In this document: one piece after another, positions 25,941-36,485 of the stretch
Numbering within the stretch: position 1 is the stretch's first letter
Layout: every line of letters begins with the position of its first letter
DNA from: Apostichopus japonicus
Taxonomy: Eukaryota > Echinodermata > Holothuroidea > Aspidochirotida > Stichopodidae
Direction of reading: 5' to 3'
DNA length: 64,000 bases
NCBI RefSeq assembly: GCF_037975245.1
Contig: NC_092576.1
Coordinates: forward strand, 30,854,611-30,918,610
Notes under the pieces: generated by a model
Database searches by the model: none
What the model saw: the letters and a program-made list of their open reading frames with translations, nothing else
What the model was told of the DNA's origin: nothing
Made by a program: the position numbers and the translations under genes

Positions 25941-26013
25941 ATACATTAACACTCAATTCTTCGGCTTGAAGCCTTCAATGCACTGATCTCTCACGCAAGA
26001 GTTGTTTATACGC

Positions 26014-26041
26014 GATCTTAGCTAAAAGGCCGAGAAGCGAT
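26014..26041 (-). pseudogene. U2 snRNA 5'-end fragment
   Basis: On the minus strand 28 bases match the conserved 5' end of U2 snRNA with one difference (ATCGCTTCTCGGCCTTTT, then AGCTAAGATC). The match stops after the start of the branch-recognition region, and the rest is unrelated. It lies about 75 bases upstream of the 5' end of the minus-strand LINE at 22656-25940. It is a fragment, not a functional snRNA gene. Confidence 0.7.
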
Positions 26042-26559
26042 CACGTTAACTAATGACAATTCACACCGTTAGTCTGTTGTACATTCCAATGTCTATGTTG
26101 ACTTCATATTCAGCCTCACTTATCTGAAACAAACAAATGAATCATGTAAAACATTTTTTAGGAAAATGTACAGGCTAACACATCTTATTTGGTTTTTTTT
26201 TTGGCCCATTAATTTCTGTTAAGTGCATGACTATTCTCTTTCAATTTATGATTTGATCACAATAGCCACCTTTTTTGGTTTCATATTTTGTTTTGTTACT
26301 TTGTTTCTTCTTTGATCTTGCTAAATGCAGCATATAGAACACCCAATTTATCATTTATTGATTATTAAAACTTAAATAAAATCGATTATTGGTTATTAAT
26401 CTTTTGCAATGACCTGCATGTTTTCTATAAGGGATTTGTAATTTTGTACCTGTTTCACTGACCCAGGGAGGAATTTTGTGCATCCTTTGGGTAAACCCTA
26501 AACGAAAGGACATTTCCACCTAACCGATTGATGGAGACATCGGTTAACTTCCTATCAAA

Positions 26560-27525
26560 GTTGTGAGTTAACCTTGTAATCATGAAGTCCACCAACTGGA
26601 CAACATTGTAGGCTATTCGTCTTTACAAGATCTTCTCTTTCACAACTCTCATTGCTGCTTCTTCCTTTCTTTGGGTACTTTCTACAAAGTGCACATTCTC
26701 TTGCAGCATCAAAGAGTAGTTGCTGGACAGTCTCTGTGAAACAGGGACTGGCGATCATCTTTGGCAATGTGGTGTTTTTGATCCCACAGCCACCTTCGCA
26801 ATGCCTGTAGAACATGGAATGTACAGAGGAGAAAGCATGATGATGGATACACATTATGGATAGCCATGCTTTTTAGAGTCATCTGTCATGGAAATGATGG
26901 GGCCTTCGTTTCCTTTGCCATAGAACGCACCATCTGGGTGAACAGGTTTCATGAGTTCTAGTCCATATCTGACGGTACTTACAGACTCAGACGAAGTTAC
27001 AATGACTCCAAGGGGCAAACCTCCAAAAGAGCTGTGGGTCAACAACAGGAATACTTTGCAATTGCGCCTGTACATTGTTCCAGATGAATCAATAAAGCAC
27101 ATCTCTCCACTGTATGACCATTGTCTATGGACCCTCTTCACCAATGGAGTACATATTGTTATGACTGTCCATCCGCCGATCGTCCCACTTTGGCACACTC
27201 ATTTTCCTGTTCTCTGTTGAAGGTTGACAGTTTGTACTCCAGATCCAACAACATTTTTAGCTCATACCAGCATGCATTCGTGTACAATGTTAACTTGTAC
27301 ATCGACTTTATCAATTCACTTTATGTAATATTGTAACTCACCCTATAATTATTCTTCCTCCTGGTCCCTTCTCCACTGTTGCTTTTGTAAGTTCTTTCAA
27401 CTCTCCATGTTGTGCATGACTTCCTCTACAATAGTTGGAACCATTTCCGTACATCTTCCCGGTCTGAAAGGGGGTAGGCTGACCACTGCATTGAAGTGGA
27501 AATGATTGCTAAGCTTCTCTTTATA
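26560..27525 (-). pseudogene. MULE-type transposase pseudogene
   Basis: On the minus strand the order is: DREDVRKWFQLL, stop, RKSCTTWRVERTYK (about 27460-27390); the catalytic-core segment MCFIDSSGT with LLTHSSFGGLPLGVIVTSSE and GPIISMTDDSKK (27110-26880); then, in another frame, LLCTFHVLQALRRWLWDQKH (about 26830-26770) and a further helical segment to 26640. The FID, TDDS and FHVLQ-WRWL motif order is typical of invertebrate MULE-like DDE transposases. Stops and at least two frameshifts disable it. No terminal inverted repeats were identified. Confidence 0.75.
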
Positions 27526-27529
27526 GTCA

Positions 27530-28540
27530 CATACTTTGTAATCATATCCCTCAGGTAGGAATGCCTGTTACATGACACAGCATGGGAGGTAAAAAGGTTA
27601 AATGTAAAGACTTTTTTAATTAAAAGTTGATGACTGTTAAAAAATATAAAAAACAAGTTGTTTTTAATATTCATCAAGAAAATAACAATGTTTATACAAG
27701 TCCTTTTTCGCCATTCAACACCAACATGTTGGGCAGTACATCCTTAACAAATAAAATAGTGTCAATACTGTCACAATTTCTGTGTTTAATAACTAAAATC
27801 CATAGTGGCAGTGGTACTACTAACATGACTAAATAAAAGGCCTATATCTTTTGTATTATAATATCTGAAAACCGTGCCAATGGGCACGGTCATAATGTGA
27901 ACGGGTCATATTTTTGAAAATAAAACCAACGTCTGTGCTCAAAAAGTCTTGAGTTAAAATTGGGAAAGCAAGTTCAACTAAAACATTGTCAAGCTGTCCA
28001 ATGGTTTGATGCAGTTTTGAAGCAAGCAAACGCCTGGTACAACTTTGCATATATTGCATCTCAGTAATTATCTGTATAGTAAAGGCTTCATATTTGACGC
28101 ACCTTCGTAATTGATGTACCTTCAAATATTACTAGCAACAATACAGCAAGCAACCTACAATTTTTCCAGTCAAGCAGAGTTATAAATTTCATCACTTTTT
28201 CAACTCTAATTTCATAGCAGATTGCACCCATGCATTCATTCCTGTGGTTACATTATTTTGGCTCATGCCATGCAGTCTTCCATAGAAGTCCAGGACAGAT
28301 TTATTTTGCTGAAAAGCAAATATACATCATTATTAGTTTAACCCGTTCATACCGTTCATTGGATGTTTATGGGTGTTGTTAAGAAATTAGATGAGGTATG
28401 AGCCGGACACGTTGATGCAATAAGGAGAAGGTGTCTGCATTAGTTTCTGAAAAATATGTCAAAACATAAGAAAATGCACTTGAAAAAGGTAAACATGTGA
28501 AGAGATAAGTGAACAAAATCTCACATGGCATAATATGTCT
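27530..28540. other. Noncoding AT-rich stretch
   Basis: Contains one short frame (27856-28125, minus) without recognisable similarity. At 27253-27272, just outside, is TTTTTAGCTCATACCAGC, a terminus also found at 55500. Nothing else is supportable. Confidence 0.4.
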
Positions 28541-28549
28541 AAAAAATGT

Positions 28550-28725
28550 CACAACCTTAAGTCCTCACTGCGGAGGAATTAAGTTCCTCTCTCCCAACAA
28601 AACAAGAAGTATTTGCAGAGTCGGCGGAGCGATCCTGCTCAGACATAATACAATTAAAATATCCCCGATAATAAAAGGGACGTTTCCCCACGTGTAAAAG
28701 GAAATACTCTTGAAAGAAAAGCAAC
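28550..28725 (-). pseudogene. LINE endonuclease fragment
   Basis: The minus strand matches the endonuclease region of the copy at 24900-25050 (shared ACTTCTTGTTTTG/GGAGAG and GTAATTTC-like blocks; protein frame GYFNCI... and NTSCFVGREEL). It is cut at its low-strand end by the hAT terminus at 28727. Confidence 0.65.
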
Positions 28726-28726
28726 T

Positions 28727-29905
28727 AGGGATGCACCGGATATCCGTTCCGGCCGGACTATCCGGCCGGACATTTTTCAAATGAATCTTTACTTTCCCAT
28801 TATTGTTGGCATTCATGTTTTCTCTTCATTTTTATGTGTGAAACAATCTCTTATATGGTTAAATACTGTACGTCTGAATTATTTCAATTCCACAAAAACC
28901 ACTTCATCTTAAAGTTCATTCTTATAGCTTAGAGAAACTTTAATTCTCATCAAAAAAGATTAATTCCAGAGCTGACAATGAAAACAATTTCAAAAGTAAC
29001 CTTTCTACAGTTATCACATACAGAGACAATTATCTTAGTTGAATAATTTAACATGTGACTGATCTAACAAAATGATTTCCATATTTATAGCTTGTTGAGG
29101 TTTCCACCTTCCACCATCATTCCTTAAAGAATTATATCTTTAAAATGATTTGTTGTAGAGCACGCAAGTCTTCTTCATATATTTAGTAACGTTGCTATTT
29201 GTGAATGTAAACAAATTTAATTTCCCGCTTTCACTGTATGTTGAACATATTTTCTCAAATTGAGGTTTTTCTCCATTTTTCGGAAGAGGGCGAGCACGTT
29301 GCTGGTCAAAGTTTTTTCCTGCTTCAGAGAAAAGACGCTCTGAATATACATAGGAAGCAGGACAGGACAGATAACACCGAGCCAGTTGAGAAATAGTAGG
29401 GAAAATGAACTTTGTGTTCCTTCCAGAATGCCACAGGGTCAGAGGATCTTGGAATAGTTGGTAGACTGAAATATTTGTCAATTTCAGATGCTATCTCTGA
29501 CAAACTTGGTTCATGTTGAACTTTCATCTTTCTCGATGACACACTTGGTTTATCAGCACCATCATCATAACATGCCATGAAATCACTATGTATGGTTTTC
29601 TTCAGTGACTTTACTTGTTCCCCCCTCCCTCCCTTTGCTTTCTGTAGGATTATCTTCTTCAGATGTTTCTCCTGCACTCTCCGCAGTACTGCTGGTATTG
29701 GTGTTCAAGGACTGTGCTTCGATCAACCACTGTTTCTCTCTCTTTCATGTATTTAAGTTTGTAACGTGGGTCCAAAGCTGGAGCCAATACATAGTTCTTC
29801 TCTTTCAGGATGTTCAGACTGTCAGATGAAAGCAAGCGTTTATTAAGGGCATTTTGTAAAGACTTCTTGGTTGTCTGCACACCGGAGTCATTTCCTACCT
29901 TTGAT
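28727..29905 (-). pseudogene. hAT-family transposase remnant with one terminus
   Basis: The lower end reads TAGGGATGCACCGGATATCC, a classic hAT-type terminus. On the minus strand the frame from 29890 gives YVLAPALDPRYKLKYM, followed by a basic/acidic linker. After frame changes it gives IDKYFSLPTIPRSSDPVAFW and then FPTISQLARCYLSCPAS with YSERLFSEAGK. These are the conserved C-terminal hAT segments (LDPR, dimerisation domain with SERxFS). The N-terminal BED finger and most of the catalytic domain are missing, and the upper end stops abruptly against LINE ORF1 at about 29905. The element is dead. Confidence 0.85.
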
Positions 29906-30653
29906 AGGTAGCCGTATCGGCACTTCCCTCTGAGCGTCGATCTGACATCGGCTGCGCCGTCCCCACCACCTCGTCGGCCGGACCCGGGGGATTCACACCC
30001 ATGGTCGGCGTCTTCATCACAACTTCTTCTCCTGGAGGGTGCCTTGCCTCCTCAACTTCGACAGGGTCTACCTCTGGCTCCTGTTGCCCCACTTTGCTGG
30101 CAAATGAGACACCGCACGAACGGAAACCGCGACCGGCTTGGCCACAGGTCTGAAAGACGGTAGTCTCCTTGCAAGCTGCTGCCACGTGCCCCCCCCCCCC
30201 AGTCGGCCACAGTTGTATCATCTGACTTGCAACCGTCTCCACATTTCAAGCAGGTCTTCTGCTGTCCTGAGTATCTCACCCAGCAGTTTCTTCCGACGAT
30301 GCGGATGGAGGACGGGATGTTCTTCTCCACCTTCATCCTATACTGTTGGGTGCCGTTATAGAGGTTTAGGAAGTCTCGGTGACAGAGGCGTCTGCCACTT
30401 TCAACCGTCCAAGAACCGACCGGACCACGCTATCGTCCAACTCCACCGGAAGGTACAGAACCGTCACAATCTAAACCAGATCTCCGTAGGAGGTGGTCAC
30501 GGAGTCCGGCATCTCAATCAATTTCGGGAGGAAGTTCCGCTTGACCTCATCGGATTTGAAAGTGACGTCAAATACTCCTCCTGGTAGCGAATGGATACTC
30601 ACCAACAGACACACCAATATCTTTGATAGACTTTGTCGTAGCAAAACGAACAT
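29906..30653 (-). pseudogene. LINE ORF1 fragment (RRM-like and zinc knuckle)
   Basis: From 30653 on the minus strand: SIHSLPGGVFDVTFKSDEVK, then VLYLPVELDDSVV in the RRM-like region. The knuckle region is CWVRYSGQQKTCLKCG, broken by a frameshift after GDG. A proline/glutamate-rich tail ends near 29910. The flank to about 30810 resembles the flank of the ORF1 at 20166. No ORF2 follows in place, because it is truncated against the hAT remnant. Confidence 0.7.
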
Positions 30654-31119
30654 GAGTACTTTTGTTCCTCAGAAATGGCTCCATCTTAAGATCGGTGAGT
30701 CGCGATTCCGAAAAGAACAGATACTTTTCTTTCAAGTTTATTCAAAGTTAATATCAATGCAACATATGAAATTAAATCATATAGAACTTTACAGTATATT
30801 TACAGAATGGTAACGTAGTGAAAAAAGAAAATGCCTACGCGAAACTACCTAATACAAGTATCATAACATAATTCATCATTAACAACACGAACAATTGTAC
30901 TTCCATTCGTACATTTCTTTTTAAACTTATCAGCCGAAAAACGCTTGAAATCTGCTGTAATACGAAGTTTCAGTTCGTTTTTTATCTAAACAAATAACAT
31001 CATCATCCGAAATGAACGGGATTCAAAGACATGAATACAACGAGCTTTCCAAATATAGAACGTACAAACTCCAACAAAAAAAAATCCTATCATACACTTC
31101 CTTTGGAATATTGGGCACC
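30654..31119. other. LINE flank / noncoding
   Basis: The first ~150 bases resemble 20240-20330 (probable LINE 5' region). The remainder shows no recognisable feature. Confidence 0.4.
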
Positions 31120-31512
31120 CGAGGGCCGAACAAAAAGAAACTTTGACTGAAGAAAACATTTCTACCTTATTTGGTAAAAACCCGGCTCACCCACAGGAGA
31201 ATACCATAAACCCTTCGACAATCCCAGAAAATATGTGACAAGGACTCACTCTTACCACACCCTGCAAAAGAACACACACCCCTCCCTATACTCCACCTTT
31301 TAAGTCTTCCCCTCGTATACAAAACCTTATGTGAAGGCCGGGGGAAAAAGCGCCTTCCAAATGTCCCACCACGGTAATAAAGGAAAATTCCTTGTAACGT
31401 TAGGTAAAACATTCTCCCGTTCACTGAAAAGGGACACGATATACTTTAGCGAAAAACGATCCAATACAAAAGGACTAACATTCCTAAATAAATAAATAAA
31501 GACGGCGTACAC
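31120..31512 (-). pseudogene. LINE ORF2 C-terminal fragment
   Basis: The minus-strand frame includes SHKVLYTRGRLKRWSIGRG, then a putative zinc-binding CSFAGCGKSESLSHIFWDC (zf-RVT-like, 3' of RT). The same domain in the complete LINE reads CPRTGCDSLESTAHVFWHC. It may be the 3' continuation of the split copy at 32761-33074, with a gypsy-type fragment lying between. Confidence 0.75.
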
Positions 31513-31629
31513 TGGTCGCTGCTAGGTTGTGAATTCGACTACAGCTCCGGCTGAAACCTGCGTAACCGCTTACTGATCAACTAACGAATTAAGTATGCAG
31601 AACATAAAGGATCGTCAGTGAGAATACTC

Positions 31630-32720
31630 AAGACAGGCCTTGTTTAACCTTGTCCCTCAATGCAATGGGTGGGTATCTTGCGAGGGGCTCGTATAACTGG
31701 TTTTACATCACCCTCTACCTCTATAGTGTGTACTCCTGGAATACAACCTAAACCTGTGAATATTTCTTGAGTATCAAGCAATAAACTTTCATAACTTACA
31801 TCATGCTCCTCTTCTACTGATGGATTCACTATTTATTGCACCTTACAGGGGTTGAGCATTAAAATCAGCAATTATAAACTTGTTTTTGTCCTTGTACTGA
31901 CAGTTGAGTATGCATTTGCCATCCACAGGTAACTTTGGACCCACTGTGCTGCCGATTCGTACTGTTGAGACCAGTTTTGCGACTTTCACCTTGTCACTGT
32001 TTGTTGTAACCGAACTACGGTACTTCCTACGAGCTCCACCATTACTGTTAGTGTTAACTTTGTCCACCATAACCATGTGTTCACTTGAATTCATGGTTTT
32101 TAGGTGCTGGTCTCTACTGCCCTACACATGTCTACTGCACTTGTCAAGTTCAGTTTTGCATCACGTTACATACGTTCACGTAATGGCTCACTCTGTATAC
32201 CGCAAACATTTCTGTCTTTAATGAGACTATCATTTAAAGTACTGAACTCGCAAGAGTTCGCCTTTGACCAAAGATCTGTTAGATATTGATCAAAACGTTC
32301 AGACGAGCGTTGTGATCTTGTGGAAAATGTATGCCGTTCATAAGCCAAGTTTTTCTGTGGAGTGCAGTAGTCGTTCAACTTTGCAATGAACACTGCAATT
32401 TTTTTTCTATCATCATCTGTAGTAAACGTAAAAGTGTTATATACCTCCAAGGCGTCTTCTCCAATGAGGTGTGGTAGCACACTACACTGTAGATTTTCGT
32501 CTTTTTTTGTCAGTCTCTGTAGCTGTCATATCAAAGCTCAAACCTTTGACGCCACTTTCGCCAGTTCTCTGCTATGTTTCCCTCAAAACTAAGCGGTTTT
32601 GGAGGCTGAAAATGCTCCATATCGGGTTTCTTATCCCACTCTGGACACCATATTAAATATGTTTGAAGCAGAGGACGGTATGTCACAATAGTCATTAAAT
32701 ACAAGTATTCTGAATGCATG
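31630..32720 (-). pseudogene. Gypsy-type LTR retrotransposon gag-pro-pol fragment
   Basis: On the minus strand a gag-like frame starts at 32620 (MEHFQPPKPLSFEGN). It continues, in a shifted frame, as a capsid-like segment with GEDALEVYNTF, FDQYLTDLWSKA and SLIKDRNVCGI (32480-32166). The protease-adjacent part (32094-31843) contains STVRIGSTVGPKLPVDGKC. The start of pol (31829-31644) has FTGLGCIPGVHTIEV and VKPVIRAPRKIP, which precede the RT palm in gypsy elements. Frames are broken, and most of RT, RNase H and integrase, as well as LTRs, were not found. Confidence 0.8.
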
Positions 32721-32760
32721 ACACTTTCTACAGCAGAAGAACGATAATAGCCGTTTCTTT

Positions 32761-33074
32761 CTCAGAGAGAGAGAGCCTGTACTGAAAATTTAGTACAATA
32801 CCGAGAGTAGATCTGTGCCGAGGAGGTCAAAGAACTGTGCGTAAAACTCGTACGGCAAGCCATCAATCCCAGGTGTCTTATTGAAAGCCATTGACGATAA
32901 TGCTCGTTTAAGTTCAGAGAGTTCAATTGGCCTCTCTCCGGTGCGTCGATTGAATCATCGTCTATCACAGAACCAATACAAGCAATACAATAACAGTTTA
33001 TTTTTTTGCGCCGGTGGAGGCGTCAAATTCTACCTTGTAAAGTGATGAATAAAACTCGCACTAAAACTCGTGAT
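32761..33074 (-). pseudogene. LINE ORF2 fragment, distal half of a split copy
   Basis: On the minus strand, CEFYSSLYKVEFDAS precedes RT motif 1 (ELKRALSSMAFNKTPGIDGL and PYEFYAQFF). It continues the linker that ends at 52988, so the LINE copy 55499-52988 / 33074-32761 was one element before the 19.9-kb insertion. The 11 bases AAACTCGTGAT (33064-33074) are repeated at 52977-52987. Confidence 0.75.
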
Positions 33075-33080
33075 TACAGT

Positions 33081-33266
33081 CCACGAGACCGAAGGTCCGC
33101 GAGACCGAAAATATAAAAAGGTCCGCGAGACCGAAGGTCCGCGAGACCGAACTTACAAAAAGGTCCGCAAGACCGAACTTACAAAAAAGGTCTGCAAGAC
33201 CGAAATTCAAAAGGTCCGCGAGACCGAAATTAAAAATAGGTCCGCGAGACAGAAGTTCAATAGGGG
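33081..33266. repeat. Terminal minisatellite, left end
   Basis: About seven copies of GGTCCGCGAGACCGAA separated by short A-rich spacers. Some units vary as GGTCCGCAAGACCG or GGTCTGCAAGACCG. Confidence 0.9.
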
Positions 33267-36060
33267 TCAACTTTTAACCTCTATCCCGTAACAGTTAACA
33301 CAATTTCCTCATAATAAATTTTAAAATATTTGTTCATTTTTTTGGCACAAACACAAAAAATGCTTCTGGTTTTCGGCAATGTGACAGGTATTTTTTCAAG
33401 AAATACCCGCAGCGTCAACCTATGGTGACGCTTTCATTTTTCGGGCAAGGTTTTGGAAATTTTGGGCAAAGAACGTCATGCCCCCTTCCTAAAGTGAAAT
33501 TCTTCCGTAGGCTTATGAGTCCCACTCCTACCCACCCACCATATCTCAAGACCCTGTATACACCACCAGGGACGTAGCTAAGGCCTGATGATTGGGGGGT
33601 GTAGTGGCTGAAATTCCAACTGGATGGGTTTTGGAGCCAGAAAATTCCGACTGCTGCCTTGTACCCCCCCCCCCCGAACTAACGATACAGTCAGTGTCAG
33701 TCACACACCCCATCTATCGCGACTGCACTTTTCTTTCGAACTCTTTTTGATACATTTGTACCTTATGGGGCAAAGTTTTTGCATCTGTTTAGCATTGAGT
33801 GTTTTAATTGTATACCATAGAGATTATGTATATCCGAAATGACGTAGCCAGGAATTTGAAAGGGGAGCCCGTTTGCGATTGATATGGGGAGGGGTCTAAG
33901 GGGAGGGGGTGTCACCTTCAATTGTGGCTGTCCTACGAAATATGAAAGTTAATATTGTCCATCAGTTAAGTTCGTCAAATGGGCATTTCTACGCTAACTC
34001 ACGTTACACTTTTTATGTTTTTCGTCTTCTCTTTGTACCATATATTCTACTAACACTTGAGTTTGATCAATAACTTCTTCTACAGTAGTTACCAAAATGC
34101 TGAGGCATACCTCAGCAAAATATTTATTTTACAAATTTGCTTCTTGTAGATTTTATAAGGCAAAAAGAGTCGGTAACTCACGTTAAATTTCTAAAAGCGC
34201 CAAAATTAGAAAACAAATATCATTCAAAAAGTGTCCTCATAGAAAGGTGAAATATGGTAGTTATACCTTACCTACTAGTAAACTTATAGGTTGCCAAAAA
34301 ATCCTACATCATTGTCTATTTGCATAAAAAATGATGCAAGACTCGGTAACTCACGTAACGGTAACTCACATTACAATTTGTCCACGCATAACAGTTCATA
34401 AAATATGAGTTGCTGATACAATTCAATCTTATAAATTCTTATTAAGCCTTAATAAAATGACTTCTTGTGTTCACTTTGTAACACAAGGTAACTGTTATTA
34501 ACTTATCTACAATCTGAAATACTGTAGGAATCACTGGTGGAGATGGCCAAAACAATTGACATCAATGATAAAGATTATTACATTGAAAGGCCCTGTGATA
34601 GTATAGAGTAATATTTCATGGATGTATCTATATGGGTTACTATGAGAATGGGGTCTTTCACTGTCTAACAGCGTTAGCAGCCCCTGTTTTCTAAATATCT
34701 GGCCTAGCTTAATGTACAAAAATCAAAATTCCCTTTAAATGGTGTGAAAACTCGCGCAAAGAGAAACGTCTCATGCCGGTAATCTGACCTAGATTCGAAT
34801 GAGGTGTAACAGAAGTGTTGCTTCCGTTGGTATCCGGGTACCCACCCGACGCGATACTACCCGGTTTCTAACTTATTACCCGAATCCTATGCAAAGTTTC
34901 ACACTTTTTTGGCATACCGATGGTTAGGCAAGATTTTCCCATTGACTTACAGTAGCGTGAGGCTACCATGTGGTCGAAGATAACAGCAATAATATTAGTA
35001 TTCCATAGATATCTTATAACTGCGTCACAATTTCAGCGAATAAACATGGTTAGGCTAGATTACCCCATTGACTCAGTGTGGTGTTAGGCTACCATGTTAA
35101 AAGAAATTGAAAGAATCCTCACAATCGCTATTTTTTCATTCGTTAATTTCATAAAGGGAAAGACTTACATTTACGAGATGTTACTAATGGATATTAGACG
35201 GGATAACTAAAAATTAATAATCGCAATTGATTTTTGACTAAACGTTTATTCCAAATTGGATCAAATTGTGGGAATCACGCAATCGCGCAGCTAATGGGAA
35301 CCCTGGGCCTGCATAATAGATAGTAGTACTTAGTAAAAACTGTTTAAGAGCTAAATTGGATATTTATATGGGAGAGCAAACATAAGCAGCGGCGGCAGTG
35401 CGATGTTAGTAGTGACGTTAATTTATTAACAAGTGAATGAAAGAAACAAAAGCAAATAGAAATTGTTGAGGAAGGGTTTATACCTTATCTTACACCTATT
35501 TGGACATGAAAACATTGTCATTGGAGAATATAATTCATTTATTATAGCATCCGATAAGTAGTTTCCTGAAAATCGCGAAACAAGGGTAATATTTTCCGGT
35601 TACCCGGATACCCGACAGGTAACACCTCTCCGGTTTCAGGTTCCCGATTTGTGGACCCTTGTAAACACTTATATTAACAATGATTATAAGATCCTCTTAG
35701 CTGTTTTATCTGTATATTGTATTTCGTATATTTTTGAGATTGCATCTTGGTTTCTTAGCCTGGTTTATCTGTTTATGACTTTCTTTGTAGTGTACAGCGC
35801 TTCGAGATTTTTGGGAGGCGCTATATAAGTAGTATTTATTATTAATTTGCATCACCTCCCCTACTTAACAGAGTGGGGTGCACAACATTTCTTTACTTAT
35901 TCCACACTTCGGGATGATGAGTAGAAACCAAAATCCAAATATGACATTTTTAATAGTGTCATATTTGATGTATGGGGAAAAAATAATTATCCCGGTAACT
36001 CGCGTTACATCAGCTAATAGAGGTTTCAATAAAGCAAAAAATAGATTATTTTGGATTATA
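33267..36060. other. Noncoding body of the outer element
   Basis: No gene was found. It contains a hAT-like terminus CAGGGACGTAGCTAAGGCC at 33569, a second CGTAGCCAGGAATTT-type motif near 33843, recurrent GGTAACTCACGTTAC motifs (33993, 34172, 34344, 34359, 35994), and two similar segments with GGTTAGGCTAGATT/CCATTGACT near 34921 and 35045. Confidence 0.5.
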
Positions 36061-36204
36061 CTGTAACGCTAACTCAGTCTAAGATTCTGGGGCGTCCAAA
36101 TATTCCCTGCTGAGGACTGGTGGTCGTATGGAAACAAATGCGGCTTGGATGGTTGTATGTTAGTAACGACGAGCCTTAAATCTCGCTATTACATGCAAAA
36201 GATA
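36061..36204. repeat. 560-bp dispersed repeat, copy B, left part
   Basis: This is the left 144 bases of the same repeat as 727-1286, preceded by TATA (36057-36060). It is interrupted after GCAAAAGATA by the 15.8-kb element and resumes at 52019. Confidence 0.9.
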
Positions 36205-36485
36205 CACTCTAAAAACAACCGGTTCAAAAATGAACCGAAACGGCTCAAATTTGAACCGGACAAAGGATCAAATGGGCACTGAACCGACTCTGTTCATTTT
36301 GAACCGGTTTACCGGTTCAAAATTTTGAACCATTTGCCGGTTCAAAACTTTGAACCGATAAATCGGTTCAAAATGAACAGTCTCAGTTCATTTTGAACCG
36401 ATTTATCGGTTCAAAGTTTTGAGTGCACATTTGATCATTTGTTCGGTTCAAATTTGAGCCGTTTCGGTTCATTTTTTAACAGGCT
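36205..36485. repeat. Left terminus with large imperfect palindrome
   Basis: There are seven GGTTC and seven GAACC words within 280 bases. Outer arms at about 36225-36278 and 36421-36476 are near-perfect reverse complements (AATGAACCGAAACGGCTCAA start). Inner pairs also fold. These are likely transposase-binding subterminal repeats. Confidence 0.85.

Noticed and set aside
33081-33266. CRISPR-like repeat array
   Set aside because: Spacers are short, A-rich and similar to each other, the genome is eukaryotic, and the array forms one end of a transposon-like insertion.
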